The notes beneath the pieces were generated by a model, which was not told the origin of the DNA, made no database searches, and worked only from the letters and a program-made list of their open reading frames with translations. Both the position numbers and the translations under genes were made by a program. A DNA stretch of 63,762 nucleotides, taken from contig JAGLCS010000025.1 of NCBI GenBank assembly GCA_023146115.1, forward strand, positions 1 through 63,762, in the 5' to 3' direction. This document shows, piece after piece, positions 22,260-31,245 of the stretch (its first letter is position 1; each line of letters starts with the position of its first letter). The DNA comes from Abyssibacter sp. Its GTDB lineage: Bacteria; Pseudomonadota; Gammaproteobacteria; Nevskiales; OUC007.

Positions 22260-23642
22260 ATGACATCACGCTGGCTTCTCTTCGCGTCGACGACGCTCGT
22301 ACTCGCGGCCTGTGGATCCTCCACCGATCCGGCTGACACACCGCGCGAACCGTTTGCGTCGACCTACACCCCGCTGCCCGCAGACACCACGCTGATCCAG
22401 CACGCCACCGTGCTCACCGGGACCGGCGAGCGCATTGACGATGGCAGCGTGCTGCTGCGCGACGGCAAGATCGCGGCGATCGGCGCGGATATCTCGGCCC
22501 CGCGCGGCGCTCGCACCATCGACGCCAAAGGGCGCTGGGTGACACCCGGTGTCATCGACGCGCACTCGCATCTGGGCGTTTATCCATCGCCCTCCGTCGC
22601 CGCGCTGTCCGACGGCAACGAAATCACCGGCAACAATACCGCCGGGGTGTGGGCCGAGCATGGCGTGTGGCCGCAGGATCCGGGGTTCGACACGGCACTG
22701 GCCGGTGGCATCACCTCGCTGCTGGTGTTGCCGGGTTCTGCGAATCTGTTCGGTGGCCGCGGCGTGACGCTGAAAAACGTGCCATCCACGACCTATCAAG
22801 GCATGAAATTTCCCGGCGCACCGCACGCGCTGAAGATGGCTTGCGGCGAGAACCCGAAGCGGGTTTATGGCCCCGGACGTCAGACGCCGTACACACGAAT
22901 GGGCAACGTGTTCGGCTACCGCTCGGCCTGGATCGAGGCGGCCGAGTATCGCGACCAGTGGGACCGCTGGGAGGCCAAGGGCGAGGACGCAGACCCGGCG
23001 GACCAACCCAAACGTGACCTCAAGCTGGAAACGCTGGCCGGCGTGCTACGAGGCGACATCCTGGTCCATAACCACTGCTATCGCGGCGACGAAATGGCCA
23101 CGATGCTCGATGTGGCACAGGAGTTCGGCTACAAGATCACGGCGTTTCATCATGCGGTAGAGGCGTACAAGATCGCCGACCTGCTCGGCGAACGGGGTGT
23201 TTGTGCGGCCCTGTGGGCCGACTGGTGGGGCTTCAAGATGGAAGCCTTCGACGGCATTCGCGAGAACATCGCCATGGTCGATGCCGCCAAGAACGGCTGC
23301 GCCATTGTTCATTCCGATGACGAATATGGAATCCAGCGTCTGAACCAAGAAGCGGCCAAGGCCATGGCGGCCGGCAATCGTGTGGGCATGGACATCAAGC
23401 CTGAACACGCGATCCGCTGGCTCACGGCCAACCCGGCCAAGGCCATGGGCGTGCTCGATCAGACGGGGACGCTGGAGACGGGCAAGATGGCGGATGTCGT
23501 GATCTGGTCCGGCAACCCATTCTCCGTCTATACGCTCGCCGATCAGGTCTTCGTTGATGGCGCCCTGCTTTACGATCGCAACGACCCAAACAAGCAACCC
23601 ATGCGCGACTTCAAACTCGGCATCGTGGAGGTGAACTCGTGA
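22260..23642 (+). CDS. Amidohydrolase lipoprotein (imidazolonepropionase-like)
   Basis: A 460-residue metal-dependent hydrolase. A lipoprotein signal (MTSRWLLFASTTLVLAACGSS, LAAC) sets the start at ATG 22260. The amidohydrolase fold is shown by the N-terminal beta cap (DDGSVLLRDGKIAAIGADI), the metal motif VTPGVIDAHSHLG (HxH), HNHCYRGDEM, the region TAFHHAVEAYK, HSDDEYG supplying the catalytic Asp, and the closing beta cap LETGKMADVVIWSGNPFSV. The substrate is probably an N-acyl or cyclic amide, not assignable. It overlaps the next gene by 4 bp (GTGA). That neighbour is a paralogue with a degraded active site, so the two may form one periplasmic hetero-oligomer. Confidence 0.9.
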   Translation: MTSRWLLFASTTLVLAACGSSTDPADTPREPFASTYTPLPADTTLIQHATVLTGTGERIDDGSVLLRDGKIAAIGADISAPRGARTIDAKGRWVTPGVIDAHSHLGVYPSPSVAALSDGNEITGNNTAGVWAEHGVWPQDPGFDTALAGGITSLLVLPGSANLFGGRGVTLKNVPSTTYQGMKFPGAPHALKMACGENPKRVYGPGRQTPYTRMGNVFGYRSAWIEAAEYRDQWDRWEAKGEDADPADQPKRDLKLETLAGVLRGDILVHNHCYRGDEMATMLDVAQEFGYKITAFHHAVEAYKIADLLGERGVCAALWADWWGFKMEAFDGIRENIAMVDAAKNGCAIVHSDDEYGIQRLNQEAAKAMAAGNRVGMDIKPEHAIRWLTANPAKAMGVLDQTGTLETGKMADVVIWSGNPFSVYTLADQVFVDGALLYDRNDPNKQPMRDFKLGIVEVNS

Positions 23643-24955
23643 TCCGCTTCCAACTCTCCGCCGCCCTGATCGCCCTTGGGTTCGTCACGGGCGCCGTCGC
23701 GCAGCAGCGCGTAGCCATCACCGACGCCACAATCCACACGCTGGGCGAAGCCGGCACACTGGATCGCGGCAGCTTGCTGATTCGCGATGGCAAGATCGCC
23801 GCCCTCGGGCCCAAGCTGTCCGTCGCCAAGGACGTACAAACCGTGGCGGGCAAGGGCAAGGTGGTCACGCCGGGCCTGTTCGACGCGCTATCGGCACTGG
23901 GCACGGAAGAAGTCGAGCTGGTCTCCGGCACCGTCGACAACCAGTCGGCAAGCACGCATCTGGGCGCGGCCTTCGACATTACCGGCGCGATCAACCCACG
24001 CTCCACGCTGATCCCGATCAACCGGATCGAGGGCGTGACGCGCGCCATGGTGGCACCGGCCAGCCCATCGGCCTGGCTGGCCACGCCACCCGGCAGCCTG
24101 TTCGCCGGACAGGGCAGCGTGATCAGCCTCGCGCCGGCGACCGAGTTTGTTCTGAAACCGCGGGCCGCCCTGTTCATCACGCTGGGCGAACACGGCGCCG
24201 ATTTCACCGGGGGCTCGCGCGCCGGCACCCTGGGCGAACTGCGCGAAGCACTGCAAGACGCCAAGGCCTGGGATGCCCTGCCCGCCGGTCAGAAGTCGAC
24301 GGCCAACCCCGGCTACGCCATCCGGCGACCGGCCCGGGAGGTGCTGCTCAAGGCCCTGGCGGGCGATCTGCCTGTCGTCGCGCGTGTCGATCGCGCCTCC
24401 GACATCCGCGCGGCCATGGCGCTGGCGAAGGAATTCGGACTCCGGCTGATCGTCGCCGGTGGCTCGGAGGCCTGGATCGTCGCCAAGGACCTGGCGGCGG
24501 CCGATGTGCCGGTGATTCTCAACCCGCTCCACAACCTGCCGGCGAGCTTTGAGCACCTCGGCGCGCGACCGGATGCTGCGGCCATGCTGCACCGAGCCGG
24601 CGTGCTGATCGCAATCGCCGACGATGGCGAATCGCACCAGGCCCGCAACATCCGCCAACTGGCCGGCAATGCCGTGGCCCATGGCCTGCCCTGGGATGCC
24701 GCGCTGGCCGCCGTGACCGTCAATCCCGCGAAAATATACGGGCTCGGCAATGCGTCAGGCGGCCTGATGCCGGGACAGGCAGCCGATGCCGTCGTCTGGT
24801 CCGGCGACCCACTGGAGGTCACGACCATGGCCGAGGCGGTGATCATCAATGGCAGGCTGCAATCGATGACCAGTCGGCAGACCCTGCTGCGCGACCGCTA
24901 CCTGAAGACGGACGGCGAGTGGCCACCGGCGTACACGCACCCGTCCTCACCGTAG
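23639..24955 (+). CDS. Amidohydrolase paralogue with degenerate metal site, exported
   Basis: A 438-residue protein starting GTG 23639, which overlaps the upstream stop (GTGA) after GGAGG. A Sec signal peptide is visible (MIRFQLSAALIALGFVTGAVAQ). The beta caps (DRGSLLIRDGKIAALGPKL and LMPGQAADAVVWSGDPLEV) are clearly amidohydrolase. The motif that should read DxHxH is LFDALSALGTEE and lacks both His; later ligands are also unclear (the Asp of IADDGESHQ may remain). It is therefore probably inactive or non-canonical and may be a structural or regulatory partner of the upstream enzyme. The next gene begins inside its last 37 bp. Confidence 0.87.
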   Translation: MIRFQLSAALIALGFVTGAVAQQRVAITDATIHTLGEAGTLDRGSLLIRDGKIAALGPKLSVAKDVQTVAGKGKVVTPGLFDALSALGTEEVELVSGTVDNQSASTHLGAAFDITGAINPRSTLIPINRIEGVTRAMVAPASPSAWLATPPGSLFAGQGSVISLAPATEFVLKPRAALFITLGEHGADFTGGSRAGTLGELREALQDAKAWDALPAGQKSTANPGYAIRRPAREVLLKALAGDLPVVARVDRASDIRAAMALAKEFGLRLIVAGGSEAWIVAKDLAAADVPVILNPLHNLPASFEHLGARPDAAAMLHRAGVLIAIADDGESHQARNIRQLAGNAVAHGLPWDAALAAVTVNPAKIYGLGNASGGLMPGQAADAVVWSGDPLEVTTMAEAVIINGRLQSMTSRQTLLRDRYLKTDGEWPPAYTHPSSP

Positions 24956-25449
24956 CGGACATCCGGCGCGAGGAACTCGAACAAGTCTTCGCGCCGCAGG
25001 GCCTGACCCTGGTCGATGTGCCACCCGGAGCGCCCATCCCCGGCAGCTACTGGGGCGACCCCGAAGCCGGCCTGGTGGACGACGACCTGTTCGTCCGAGC
25101 GGACACGCCCTTGCACTCAGTGCTGCACGAGGGCGGGCACTGGCTTTGCGCCCGCGCCTGCGGGCGAACCAGCCTGAACACCGACGCCAACTGCGACGAC
25201 GCCGAGGAAAACGCCGTCTGCTACCTGCAAATTCTGCTGGCGGACCGGATCACCGGCTTCGGGCGCGCGCGTGCATTCGCCGACATGGATGCCTGGGGCT
25301 ACAGCTTTCGCCTCGGTTCGGCGCAAGCATGGTTCGAAGCGGATGCGGAGGACGCGCTGGCCTGGCTACAAACCCATGCGGCGCTGCTGCTGAACGACAT
25401 TGCTGACGCGTACGGCGCTCAGCCTTCCAGCGCCTCCCAGCGGGCATAG
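24919..25449 (+). CDS. Conserved HEXXH protein of unknown function
   Basis: A 176-residue protein. The motif LHEGGHWLCARACGRTSLNTDANCDDAEENAVCYLQ (about 69-104) contains HEGGH, the HEXXH zinc-binding pattern, followed about 20 residues later by an Asp/Glu-rich stretch with candidate third ligands. It has four Cys in this region. There is no signal peptide or membrane segment, so it should be cytoplasmic. GTG 24919 lies within the end of the amidohydrolase gene (37-bp overlap), and I see no better start downstream. Its 3' end overlaps the convergent uup gene by 31 bp. It may be a small metalloprotease-like protein; the function is not known to me. Confidence 0.75.
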   Translation: MATGVHAPVLTVADIRREELEQVFAPQGLTLVDVPPGAPIPGSYWGDPEAGLVDDDLFVRADTPLHSVLHEGGHWLCARACGRTSLNTDANCDDAEENAVCYLQILLADRITGFGRARAFADMDAWGYSFRLGSAQAWFEADAEDALAWLQTHAALLLNDIADAYGAQPSSASQRA

Positions 25450-27269
25450 GCGGCCACAAGGTCGCTGGAAACCTGGTCTGTTTCAGACTGCAGCGCCCCG
25501 ACCCGCTCGGGCGCGGACTCGTAAGCCTGCTGGAGTTCCTGCGCCAGCTCTGCCTGGCGGCGCTCCAGGGTCTCGATTCTCGCCGGCAACTCGTCCAACT
25601 CTTTTTGTACTTTGTAGCTGCGCTTGGGGCCAGCCGCCGGTTTCTTCGCGGCGCCAGACTGGGCACTCGACTTCGCTGGTCGCGGTTTCGGCGACACGCG
25701 CTGCCGCAACCAATCCTCGTAGCCGCCGACGTAATCCCCCACGCGTCCGCCGCCCTCGAAGGCCAGGGTGCGCGTGACCACATTGTCGACAAAGGCCCGG
25801 TCGTGGCTGACGACGATCACGGTGCCGGCGTACTCGATCAGCCGTTCCTCCAGCAATTCCAGAGTCTCGACATCGAGGTCATTGGTGGGCTCATCGAGAA
25901 TCATCAGATTCGATGGCCTGGAGAACAGCCGTGCAAGCATGAGTCGGCTGCGTTCACCGCCGGAGAGCACGCGCACCGGGCTGCGGGCGCGGTCTGGCGG
26001 AAACAGGAAATCGGCGAGGTAGCTGATCACATGTTTTTCTTTGCCACCGATGGTGACGGTCTCCTTGCCATCGCCGATGTGGTCGACCACCGTCTTGGTG
26101 GGGTCCAGCTGATCGCGTAGCTGATCGAACACGGCGATCTCCAGCTTGGTGCCCAGTTCCACGGTGCCGGCATCCGGCTGCAGCTGGCCCAGCATCAGGC
26201 GCAATAGGGTGGTCTTGCCCACACCGTTAGGGCCTAGCACGCCGATCTTGTCGCCGCGCAGAATCGTGGTCGTCAGGCCATCGACGATGCACAGATCCCC
26301 AAACGCATAACGCAGGTCGGTCACCTCGGTCACCAGCTTGCCGCTGCGCTCAGCCTCTTCGACCGCGATCTTGGCCGTGCCCTGCACCGTACGCCGCTGC
26401 TGGTATTCCGCACGCAGGGCCTTGAGCGCGCGCACGCGGCCTTCGTTGCGCGTGCGCCGTGCCTTGATGCCCTGCCGAATCCAGGTTTCTTCCTGTGCCA
26501 GCTTCTTGTCGAACAAGGCGTTCTGCTGGGCCTCGGCCTCCAGCGCCTCGGCCTTGCGGCGCAGGTAATCCTCGTAGGTTCCCGGCCAGCTGGTTAGCCG
26601 CCCACGGTCCAGTTCGATGATGCGGGTCGCCAGCCGCTTGAGGAACGCGCGGTCATGGGTGATGAACAGCAGCGTGCCGTCCCAACCGAGCAGAAACTCC
26701 TCCAGCCAGCGGATGCTGTCGATATCCAAGTGATTGGTCGGTTCATCCAGCAGCAGCAGGTCTGGGTCTGTGACCAGGGCCTGCGCGAGCAGCACACGCC
26801 GCTTGAGACCACCCGACAGTGATTCGAACGCCAGGCTTCCGTCGAGTGAAAGCCTCGACAGAGTGGCGTCGACCCGGCTCGAGAGCGTCCAGCCGTCAGC
26901 CGCCTCCAATGCCTGTTGAACCTTGGCGAGTTTGTTGAGATTTTCCGGCTCGGTGGCCAGAACATGATGGTAGTCGGCGACCAGCTGTCCCGCCTCGCCG
27001 AGGCCGGCTGCGACCACGTCGTAGACCGCGCCGGTCATCCCCTGCGGGACCTCCTGCGGCAGCGTCGCGATGATCGGCGCATTGCTACGATCAATTTCGC
27101 CGCCGTCGGCCGTGATCTCGCCCGCAATCAGCTTCAGCAGCGTCGATTTTCCAGCACCGTTGCGACCCACCAGACAAACGCGCTCACGCGGCTCGATGAC
27201 CAGATCAGCCTGATCGAGAATGGCGTGTGTGCCGACATGAAGATCAAGCTGGCGTGCGGTGAGAAGCAT
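25419..27269 (-). CDS. uup: ABC-F family ATPase Uup
   Basis: A 616-residue ABC-F protein with two nucleotide-binding domains in one chain and no membrane part. The first has GRNGAGKST, SLSGGLKRR and LLLDEPTNHLD. The second has GPNGVGKTT, VLSGGERSR and MILDEPTNDLD. The linker between them (ABC_tran_Xtn: KKLAQEETWIRQGIKARRTRNEGRVRALK) is typical of Uup. The C-terminal part from about 530 is a charged coiled coil (ELPARIETLERRQAELAQELQQAYES), the DNA/ribosome-binding Uup_C domain. Uup acts at ribosomes and influences transposon excision and replication-related recombination in E. coli. ATG 27269 (MLLTARQLDLHVG) is preferred to an upstream alternative. Confidence 0.95.
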   Translation of the reverse strand: MLLTARQLDLHVGTHAILDQADLVIEPRERVCLVGRNGAGKSTLLKLIAGEITADGGEIDRSNAPIIATLPQEVPQGMTGAVYDVVAAGLGEAGQLVADYHHVLATEPENLNKLAKVQQALEAADGWTLSSRVDATLSRLSLDGSLAFESLSGGLKRRVLLAQALVTDPDLLLLDEPTNHLDIDSIRWLEEFLLGWDGTLLFITHDRAFLKRLATRIIELDRGRLTSWPGTYEDYLRRKAEALEAEAQQNALFDKKLAQEETWIRQGIKARRTRNEGRVRALKALRAEYQQRRTVQGTAKIAVEEAERSGKLVTEVTDLRYAFGDLCIVDGLTTTILRGDKIGVLGPNGVGKTTLLRLMLGQLQPDAGTVELGTKLEIAVFDQLRDQLDPTKTVVDHIGDGKETVTIGGKEKHVISYLADFLFPPDRARSPVRVLSGGERSRLMLARLFSRPSNLMILDEPTNDLDVETLELLEERLIEYAGTVIVVSHDRAFVDNVVTRTLAFEGGGRVGDYVGGYEDWLRQRVSPKPRPAKSSAQSGAAKKPAAGPKRSYKVQKELDELPARIETLERRQAELAQELQQAYESAPERVGALQSETDQVSSDLVAAYARWEALEG

Positions 27270-27323
27270 GGGAAAAACAATGCGGTCTGAGCAGGGCGCG
27301 CATTGTAGTGCCAATCCGGTTGG

Positions 27324-28322
27324 CTAGAGGCTGTGCTCCGAGAAGAACTCCCAAATCTGCGTGTTTGCGTCGAGATCGGTCACCCCACTCCCTCCGCAGG
27401 TCGCTTCCGAGGGGTTACTACCCGGACCGGGCCAAGTGTGGCCGCCACCTTCGATGGTACAAAGCGTGACCACGGCACTATCCTGACAGCCCCGGTAGCT
27501 CTCGCAGCTCGCGTTGCCGTTCGAGTAGGAGCTGAGCAGCGGCGGCAGCAAGCAGCGATTATTGTCGACCCAGAAATCGATCGAGTCCGATACCGGTGGG
27601 CGCTGCCCGCCCTCCGGCCCGGTGCTCGCCCCCCCCTCGAATGGCACGCAGGTGTCCGCCAGACCATGCATGTGGAAAACCGGTACTGGGCGTCCTGGTA
27701 AACACTCGAACACCGTCTCGACCGGGTCGGCGTCCAGATTGCGATCCATCATCGTCGCCGCATTGGGGGCGATCGCGGCGATACGTTCGGACAGCTCGCA
27801 GCCCAGACGGTAGGCCATCATGCCCCCGTTTGAGTGACCCGTTGCGTAGACCCGCTGCGAATCCAGCGCCAGGACAGACTCCGCGTCGTCCAGCAGGGCG
27901 GCAATCACCGCAACGTGGTCGATCTCCTGCGCGCTTGCCGGCGCGCAGCAAGAACCGGCGTTCCAGGTGCTGCGAAACCCCTGCGGGGTCATGAGCAGAA
28001 ACGTGGCGTCGTCCGCAGTGTCCCGGAGCTGGGTGAATAGATCGTGTTCTCCCGCGTTCGATCCGCCGCCGTGAAGCGATACCACTAGCGGCAGATCGAC
28101 GTCACTGTTCATTTCTACGCCATCCGGCACATAAAGACGATAACTGTGCTCACGACCGTCGACGGTGACCACGCGAGTGTATGAGCCGGCTCCGAGAGTC
28201 TCGCCCTCCGCCAAATCAGCGTTGCGCGTGTCCCCGCCGCAGCCGCCGAACAGCAGGACGGACGCGCAGCAGGCAAACAACCATCGTGATCGCGTCAGAT
28301 ACATTGAGGGCAACAGCATCAT
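27324..28322 (-). CDS. PHB-depolymerase/feruloyl-esterase-like lipoprotein (LpqC family)
   Basis: A 332-residue alpha/beta hydrolase. The signal ends FACCASVLLFGGCGG (lipobox Cys). The family text is HGGGSNAGEHD, then WNAGSCCAPASAQEIDHVAVIAAL, the nucleophile elbow GHSNGGMMAYRLGCE (Ser), HGLADTCVPFEGG (Asp region) and a C-terminal GGGHTWPGPGS with the catalytic His. It should cleave short polyesters or phenolic esters outside the cytoplasm. The start may be ATG 28322 or 28304 (MYLTRSRW). It is the third of four closely spaced minus-strand genes between rsgA and uup, each separated by short gaps, with no evident shared function. Confidence 0.88.
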   Translation of the reverse strand: MMLLPSMYLTRSRWLFACCASVLLFGGCGGDTRNADLAEGETLGAGSYTRVVTVDGREHSYRLYVPDGVEMNSDVDLPLVVSLHGGGSNAGEHDLFTQLRDTADDATFLLMTPQGFRSTWNAGSCCAPASAQEIDHVAVIAALLDDAESVLALDSQRVYATGHSNGGMMAYRLGCELSERIAAIAPNAATMMDRNLDADPVETVFECLPGRPVPVFHMHGLADTCVPFEGGASTGPEGGQRPPVSDSIDFWVDNNRCLLPPLLSSYSNGNASCESYRGCQDSAVVTLCTIEGGGHTWPGPGSNPSEATCGGSGVTDLDANTQIWEFFSEHSL

Positions 28323-28391
28323 CGGATGGCCCCCAAGAATACGGGATGAGGCCGTGTGGATCTCCGGGTGGTGGCCGACATACCGCTCCGC

Positions 28392-29417
28392 TCACTGGCC
28401 GCGCTTGGCGCGCTTGGACCAGTTCAGCTTGCGAAACTTGTGGCCGATATCGCGTGAACGCCGGCGCTTGGTCTCGAGAATCTCGGTGTTGCGCGCCTGC
28501 TCGTCACGCAGTTCGGACAAGCTGTCCAGTCGCCGTGCTGGCAGGTCACCGCTGTCGACCGCAGCCCGCACCGCGCAACCGGGTTCCGTCTCGTGCTGGC
28601 AATCCAGAAACTGGCACTGCTCAGCCCGTTCGAACACGTCGGAAAACACGCGCGCGATACCGTGTTCACAATCCGTCAGCTGTAGCTCGCGAATACCGGG
28701 GTTGTCGATCAGCAAGCCGCCGCTCGGCAATTCGAACATGGCGCGCACCGTCGTCGTATGCCGGCCTTTGTCATCCATCTTGCGGATATCGCCCGTTTCC
28801 AGATTCGGCGCTCCAAGTGCGTTGCCCAGGGTGCTCTTGCCCACACCCGAAGAACCGACGACCGCCAGCGTTTCACCGACACGAATTGTGGACGAAAGCG
28901 TGTGCAGGCTCGCGGCATCTAGCGCGTTCACAAGATGGACGCGCACATCCTTGAGGAGGCCGCCGGCCTGGGCTGCGTAGTGCGCGGCATCATCCGTGAG
29001 GTCGACTTTCGTGAGCACGATTTCCGGCACAACATCGCAGTCGCATGCCAGAACAAGGTAACGCTCCAATCGCCGCTGGCTGAATTCCTGATTACAACTG
29101 GTGACAATGAGCAGCCGGTCCACATTGGCGGAGAGCACCTGACGGTGCACATGCTCGCCGGCGGCCTTTCGCGTGATCGCGTTCCTGCGATCAAGAATGC
29201 GCAGTAGCGCACCATCGGGCGAAAACTGGAGCCAGTCACCGACCGCCACGCCGTCCAGCCCACCAGCCAATGCGCGATCTACGCGCTTGAAGGCCACTCG
29301 GCCTCGCACCTTGATTTCGCTGCGATGCACCGCAAAAACGCGGGCGACAATCGCGTCGCCCGGAACCTGCGCCGATTCTGCAGCCGTCCAGCCCAGCAGT
29401 TCGAGATCAGCCGTCAC
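28392..29417 (-). CDS. rsgA: Ribosome small-subunit biogenesis GTPase RsgA
   Basis: A 341-residue circularly permuted GTPase that works in late 30S maturation. Motifs occur in the permuted order: TKVDL (G4), GSSGVGKST (G1/Walker A), GRHTTT (G2) and DNPG (G3). An N-terminal OB-like domain (about 20-95) precedes them. The C-terminal zinc knuckle shows as QCQFLDCQHETEPGCAV. The basic tail (FRKLNWSKRAKRGQ) helps bind rRNA. The 135-bp gap to gpmA shows no clear terminator. Confidence 0.95.
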   Translation of the reverse strand: MTADLELLGWTAAESAQVPGDAIVARVFAVHRSEIKVRGRVAFKRVDRALAGGLDGVAVGDWLQFSPDGALLRILDRRNAITRKAAGEHVHRQVLSANVDRLLIVTSCNQEFSQRRLERYLVLACDCDVVPEIVLTKVDLTDDAAHYAAQAGGLLKDVRVHLVNALDAASLHTLSSTIRVGETLAVVGSSGVGKSTLGNALGAPNLETGDIRKMDDKGRHTTTVRAMFELPSGGLLIDNPGIRELQLTDCEHGIARVFSDVFERAEQCQFLDCQHETEPGCAVRAAVDSGDLPARRLDSLSELRDEQARNTEILETKRRRSRDIGHKFRKLNWSKRAKRGQ

Positions 29418-29552
29418 GCCAACACCCCGTCGCTCGGTGCCGAATCGGTAGGCACGGACATGCGAACTCGCATCAAACAGCCTCCAAAGCCGCTTCGGAT
29501 GAACGCAATCGCTGCCGGCCAGCGACCGACTGTTCCGCGAGCCTGTCCGCGA

Positions 29553-30299
29553 TTAGGCCTTCGCCTGATTCGCGACCGCTTCTGCCGCAGCCTTGGCAGC
29601 GTCCTCGTCGCCCAGATAACCCTTGTCGACGACGTTGAGCTGATCGTCCAGCGTGTACTTGAGCGGGATGCCGGTGGGTATGTTCAGGCCGGTGATCTCG
29701 TCATCGGAGATCCCGTCCAGATACTTGACCATGGCACGCAGGCTGTTGCCGTGCGCTGCGACGAGTACCGTCTTGTCCGCCAGCAGGTCGGGGACAATGG
29801 CGTCGTGCCAATACGGCAGCACGCGCTCCAGCGTCAGCTTCAACGACTCGGTACCGGGCAGAACCCGCTTGTCGAGCCCCTGATAGCGACGGTCATTGGC
29901 GGGATGGCCCGGGTCGGAGACCGGCATTTCAGGCGGCGGGGTATCGTAGCTGCGACGCCACACCAGCACCTGCTCTTCGCCGTGCTTGGCGGTGGTCTCG
30001 GCCTTGTTCAGCCCCTGAAGACCGCCGTAGTGCCGTTCATTCAATCGCCAGCTGCGGCGCACGGGCACCCACAGCTGATCCGATTCCTCCATGGCGAGCT
30101 GCATGGTGCGAATCGCGCGCTTGAGCAAGGAGGTATGCACGACATCGAAGGCCAGGCCCTCATCCTGCATTAATTTGCCGGCGGCTTTGGCCTCGGCTAC
30201 CCCTTTTTCGGAAAGATCAACATCCACCCAGCCCGTGAACCGGTTATCAAGGTTCCACTGGCTCTGGCCGTGTCGTAGCAGGACGAGCGTCTTCGTCAT
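29553..30299 (-). CDS. gpmA: 2,3-bisphosphoglycerate-dependent phosphoglycerate mutase
   Basis: A 248-residue dPGM that converts 3- to 2-phosphoglycerate in glycolysis. The phosphohistidine motif [18 protein letters not shown] is at the N-terminus, [12 protein letters not shown] is at about 88-99, and the second catalytic His is in [20 protein letters not shown]. Length is normal. Its 5' end overlaps the 3' end of the upstream hydrolase gene by 53 bp, an unusually long same-strand overlap in another frame, so the two are probably co-transcribed. Confidence 0.96.
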   Translation of the reverse strand: MTKTLVLLRHGQSQWNLDNRFTGWVDVDLSEKGVAEAKAAGKLMQDEGLAFDVVHTSLLKRAIRTMQLAMEESDQLWVPVRRSWRLNERHYGGLQGLNKAETTAKHGEEQVLVWRRSYDTPPPEMPVSDPGHPANDRRYQGLDKRVLPGTESLKLTLERVLPYWHDAIVPDLLADKTVLVAAHGNSLRAMVKYLDGISDDEITGLNIPTGIPLKYTLDDQLNVVDKGYLGDEDAAKAAAEAVANQAKA

Positions 30300-31245
30300 C
30301 GATGGGTCGCGTTTCGAATGAATGCTCGGATGATACCGCAGGCTTCTCGTTCACCGGCGGCGATACCGACCGAGACCGCTTGGATTGTTCACGGACAAAG
30401 CTGGCGACCTTGTCCACGGCATCGGACAGCCCACGCAGCGGCGCACCGAACACCGCCAGCATCTTCTCGTGCGACATCTTGGAATAGATGATCAGCTTCG
30501 GCTCGCCACCCTCTTCCGCGATGCGCTGAGCCAGGTCGCGCGAGTTGTTGGCATAGACCGACTGGTCATTCTCGCCGTGCAGCAGCAAGGTCGGCGGCAC
30601 CTGTCCATCAACGAAATTCACCGGCTGCGACTGCGGGTGCTCGGATTCCGGACCAAACACGGCCCGCAGCTGCTCGTCTTCGATCGGCAGGAAATCGTAC
30701 GGACCGGACAGCCCGATGAAACCACGCAGCCACTGCCGACTGCCGCCCTGCGCCTGCAGGAAACGGCCATCGGTTGCCAGCATCGCGGCGATGTGGGCGC
30801 CCGCCGAATGCCCCATCACGAACAGCTTGTCCGGATCGCCGCCGTAGCGCTGCGCAATCTGCCGGGTGTAGGCGACCGCCGCAGCGCCGTCTTCAACAAA
30901 GGCCGGGAACCGCACCGCCGGATACAGCCGATAATCGGGTACGACGGCGACAAAGCCGCGCGACGTCAGGGCTTGTGCGACGAACTCGTAGAGCTCCTTG
31001 CTGCCATCGCTCCAGCGGCCGCCGTAGAAAAACACCACCACCGGGGCGCCGCTCGCATCCGTGGGCGAGTAAATATCGAGCTTCTGCCGCGGCTCCGGGC
31101 CGTAGGACAGATTGGTCGCCTTTTCCAGCCCACGTTGCGGCGTGAACGCGTTCAGCACCTTCTGCCCGGCGCAGCCGGTCAGCAGCATCACGGCCAAGCC
31201 GGTCAACGCCAGGGCGCGTCCTGCGCCGTTTGCAAAGCCTGTCAT
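30247..31245 (-). CDS. Alpha/beta hydrolase lipoprotein (esterase/lipase family)
   Basis: A 332-residue protein with a lipoprotein signal ([15 protein letters not shown]). The hydrolase core has [20 protein letters not shown] (oxyanion region), VPDYRLYP, the nucleophile elbow [21 protein letters not shown] and [15 protein letters not shown] (acid), with the catalytic His in [10 protein letters not shown]. This pattern is near the BD-FAE/carboxylesterase group. After about residue 285 the tail is Ser/Pro/Glu/Arg-rich and probably disordered; the last 18 codons overlap gpmA. ATG 31245 overlaps the end of gor by 4 bp, so translation is coupled. Confidence 0.88.
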   Translation of the reverse strand: MTGFANGAGRALALTGLAVMLLTGCAGQKVLNAFTPQRGLEKATNLSYGPEPRQKLDIYSPTDASGAPVVVFFYGGRWSDGSKELYEFVAQALTSRGFVAVVPDYRLYPAVRFPAFVEDGAAAVAYTRQIAQRYGGDPDKLFVMGHSAGAHIAAMLATDGRFLQAQGGSRQWLRGFIGLSGPYDFLPIEDEQLRAVFGPESEHPQSQPVNFVDGQVPPTLLLHGENDQSVYANNSRDLAQRIAEEGGEPKLIIYSKMSHEKMLAVFGAPLRGLSDAVDKVASFVREQSKRSRSVSPPVNEKPAVSSEHSFETRPIDDEDARPATTRPEPVEP

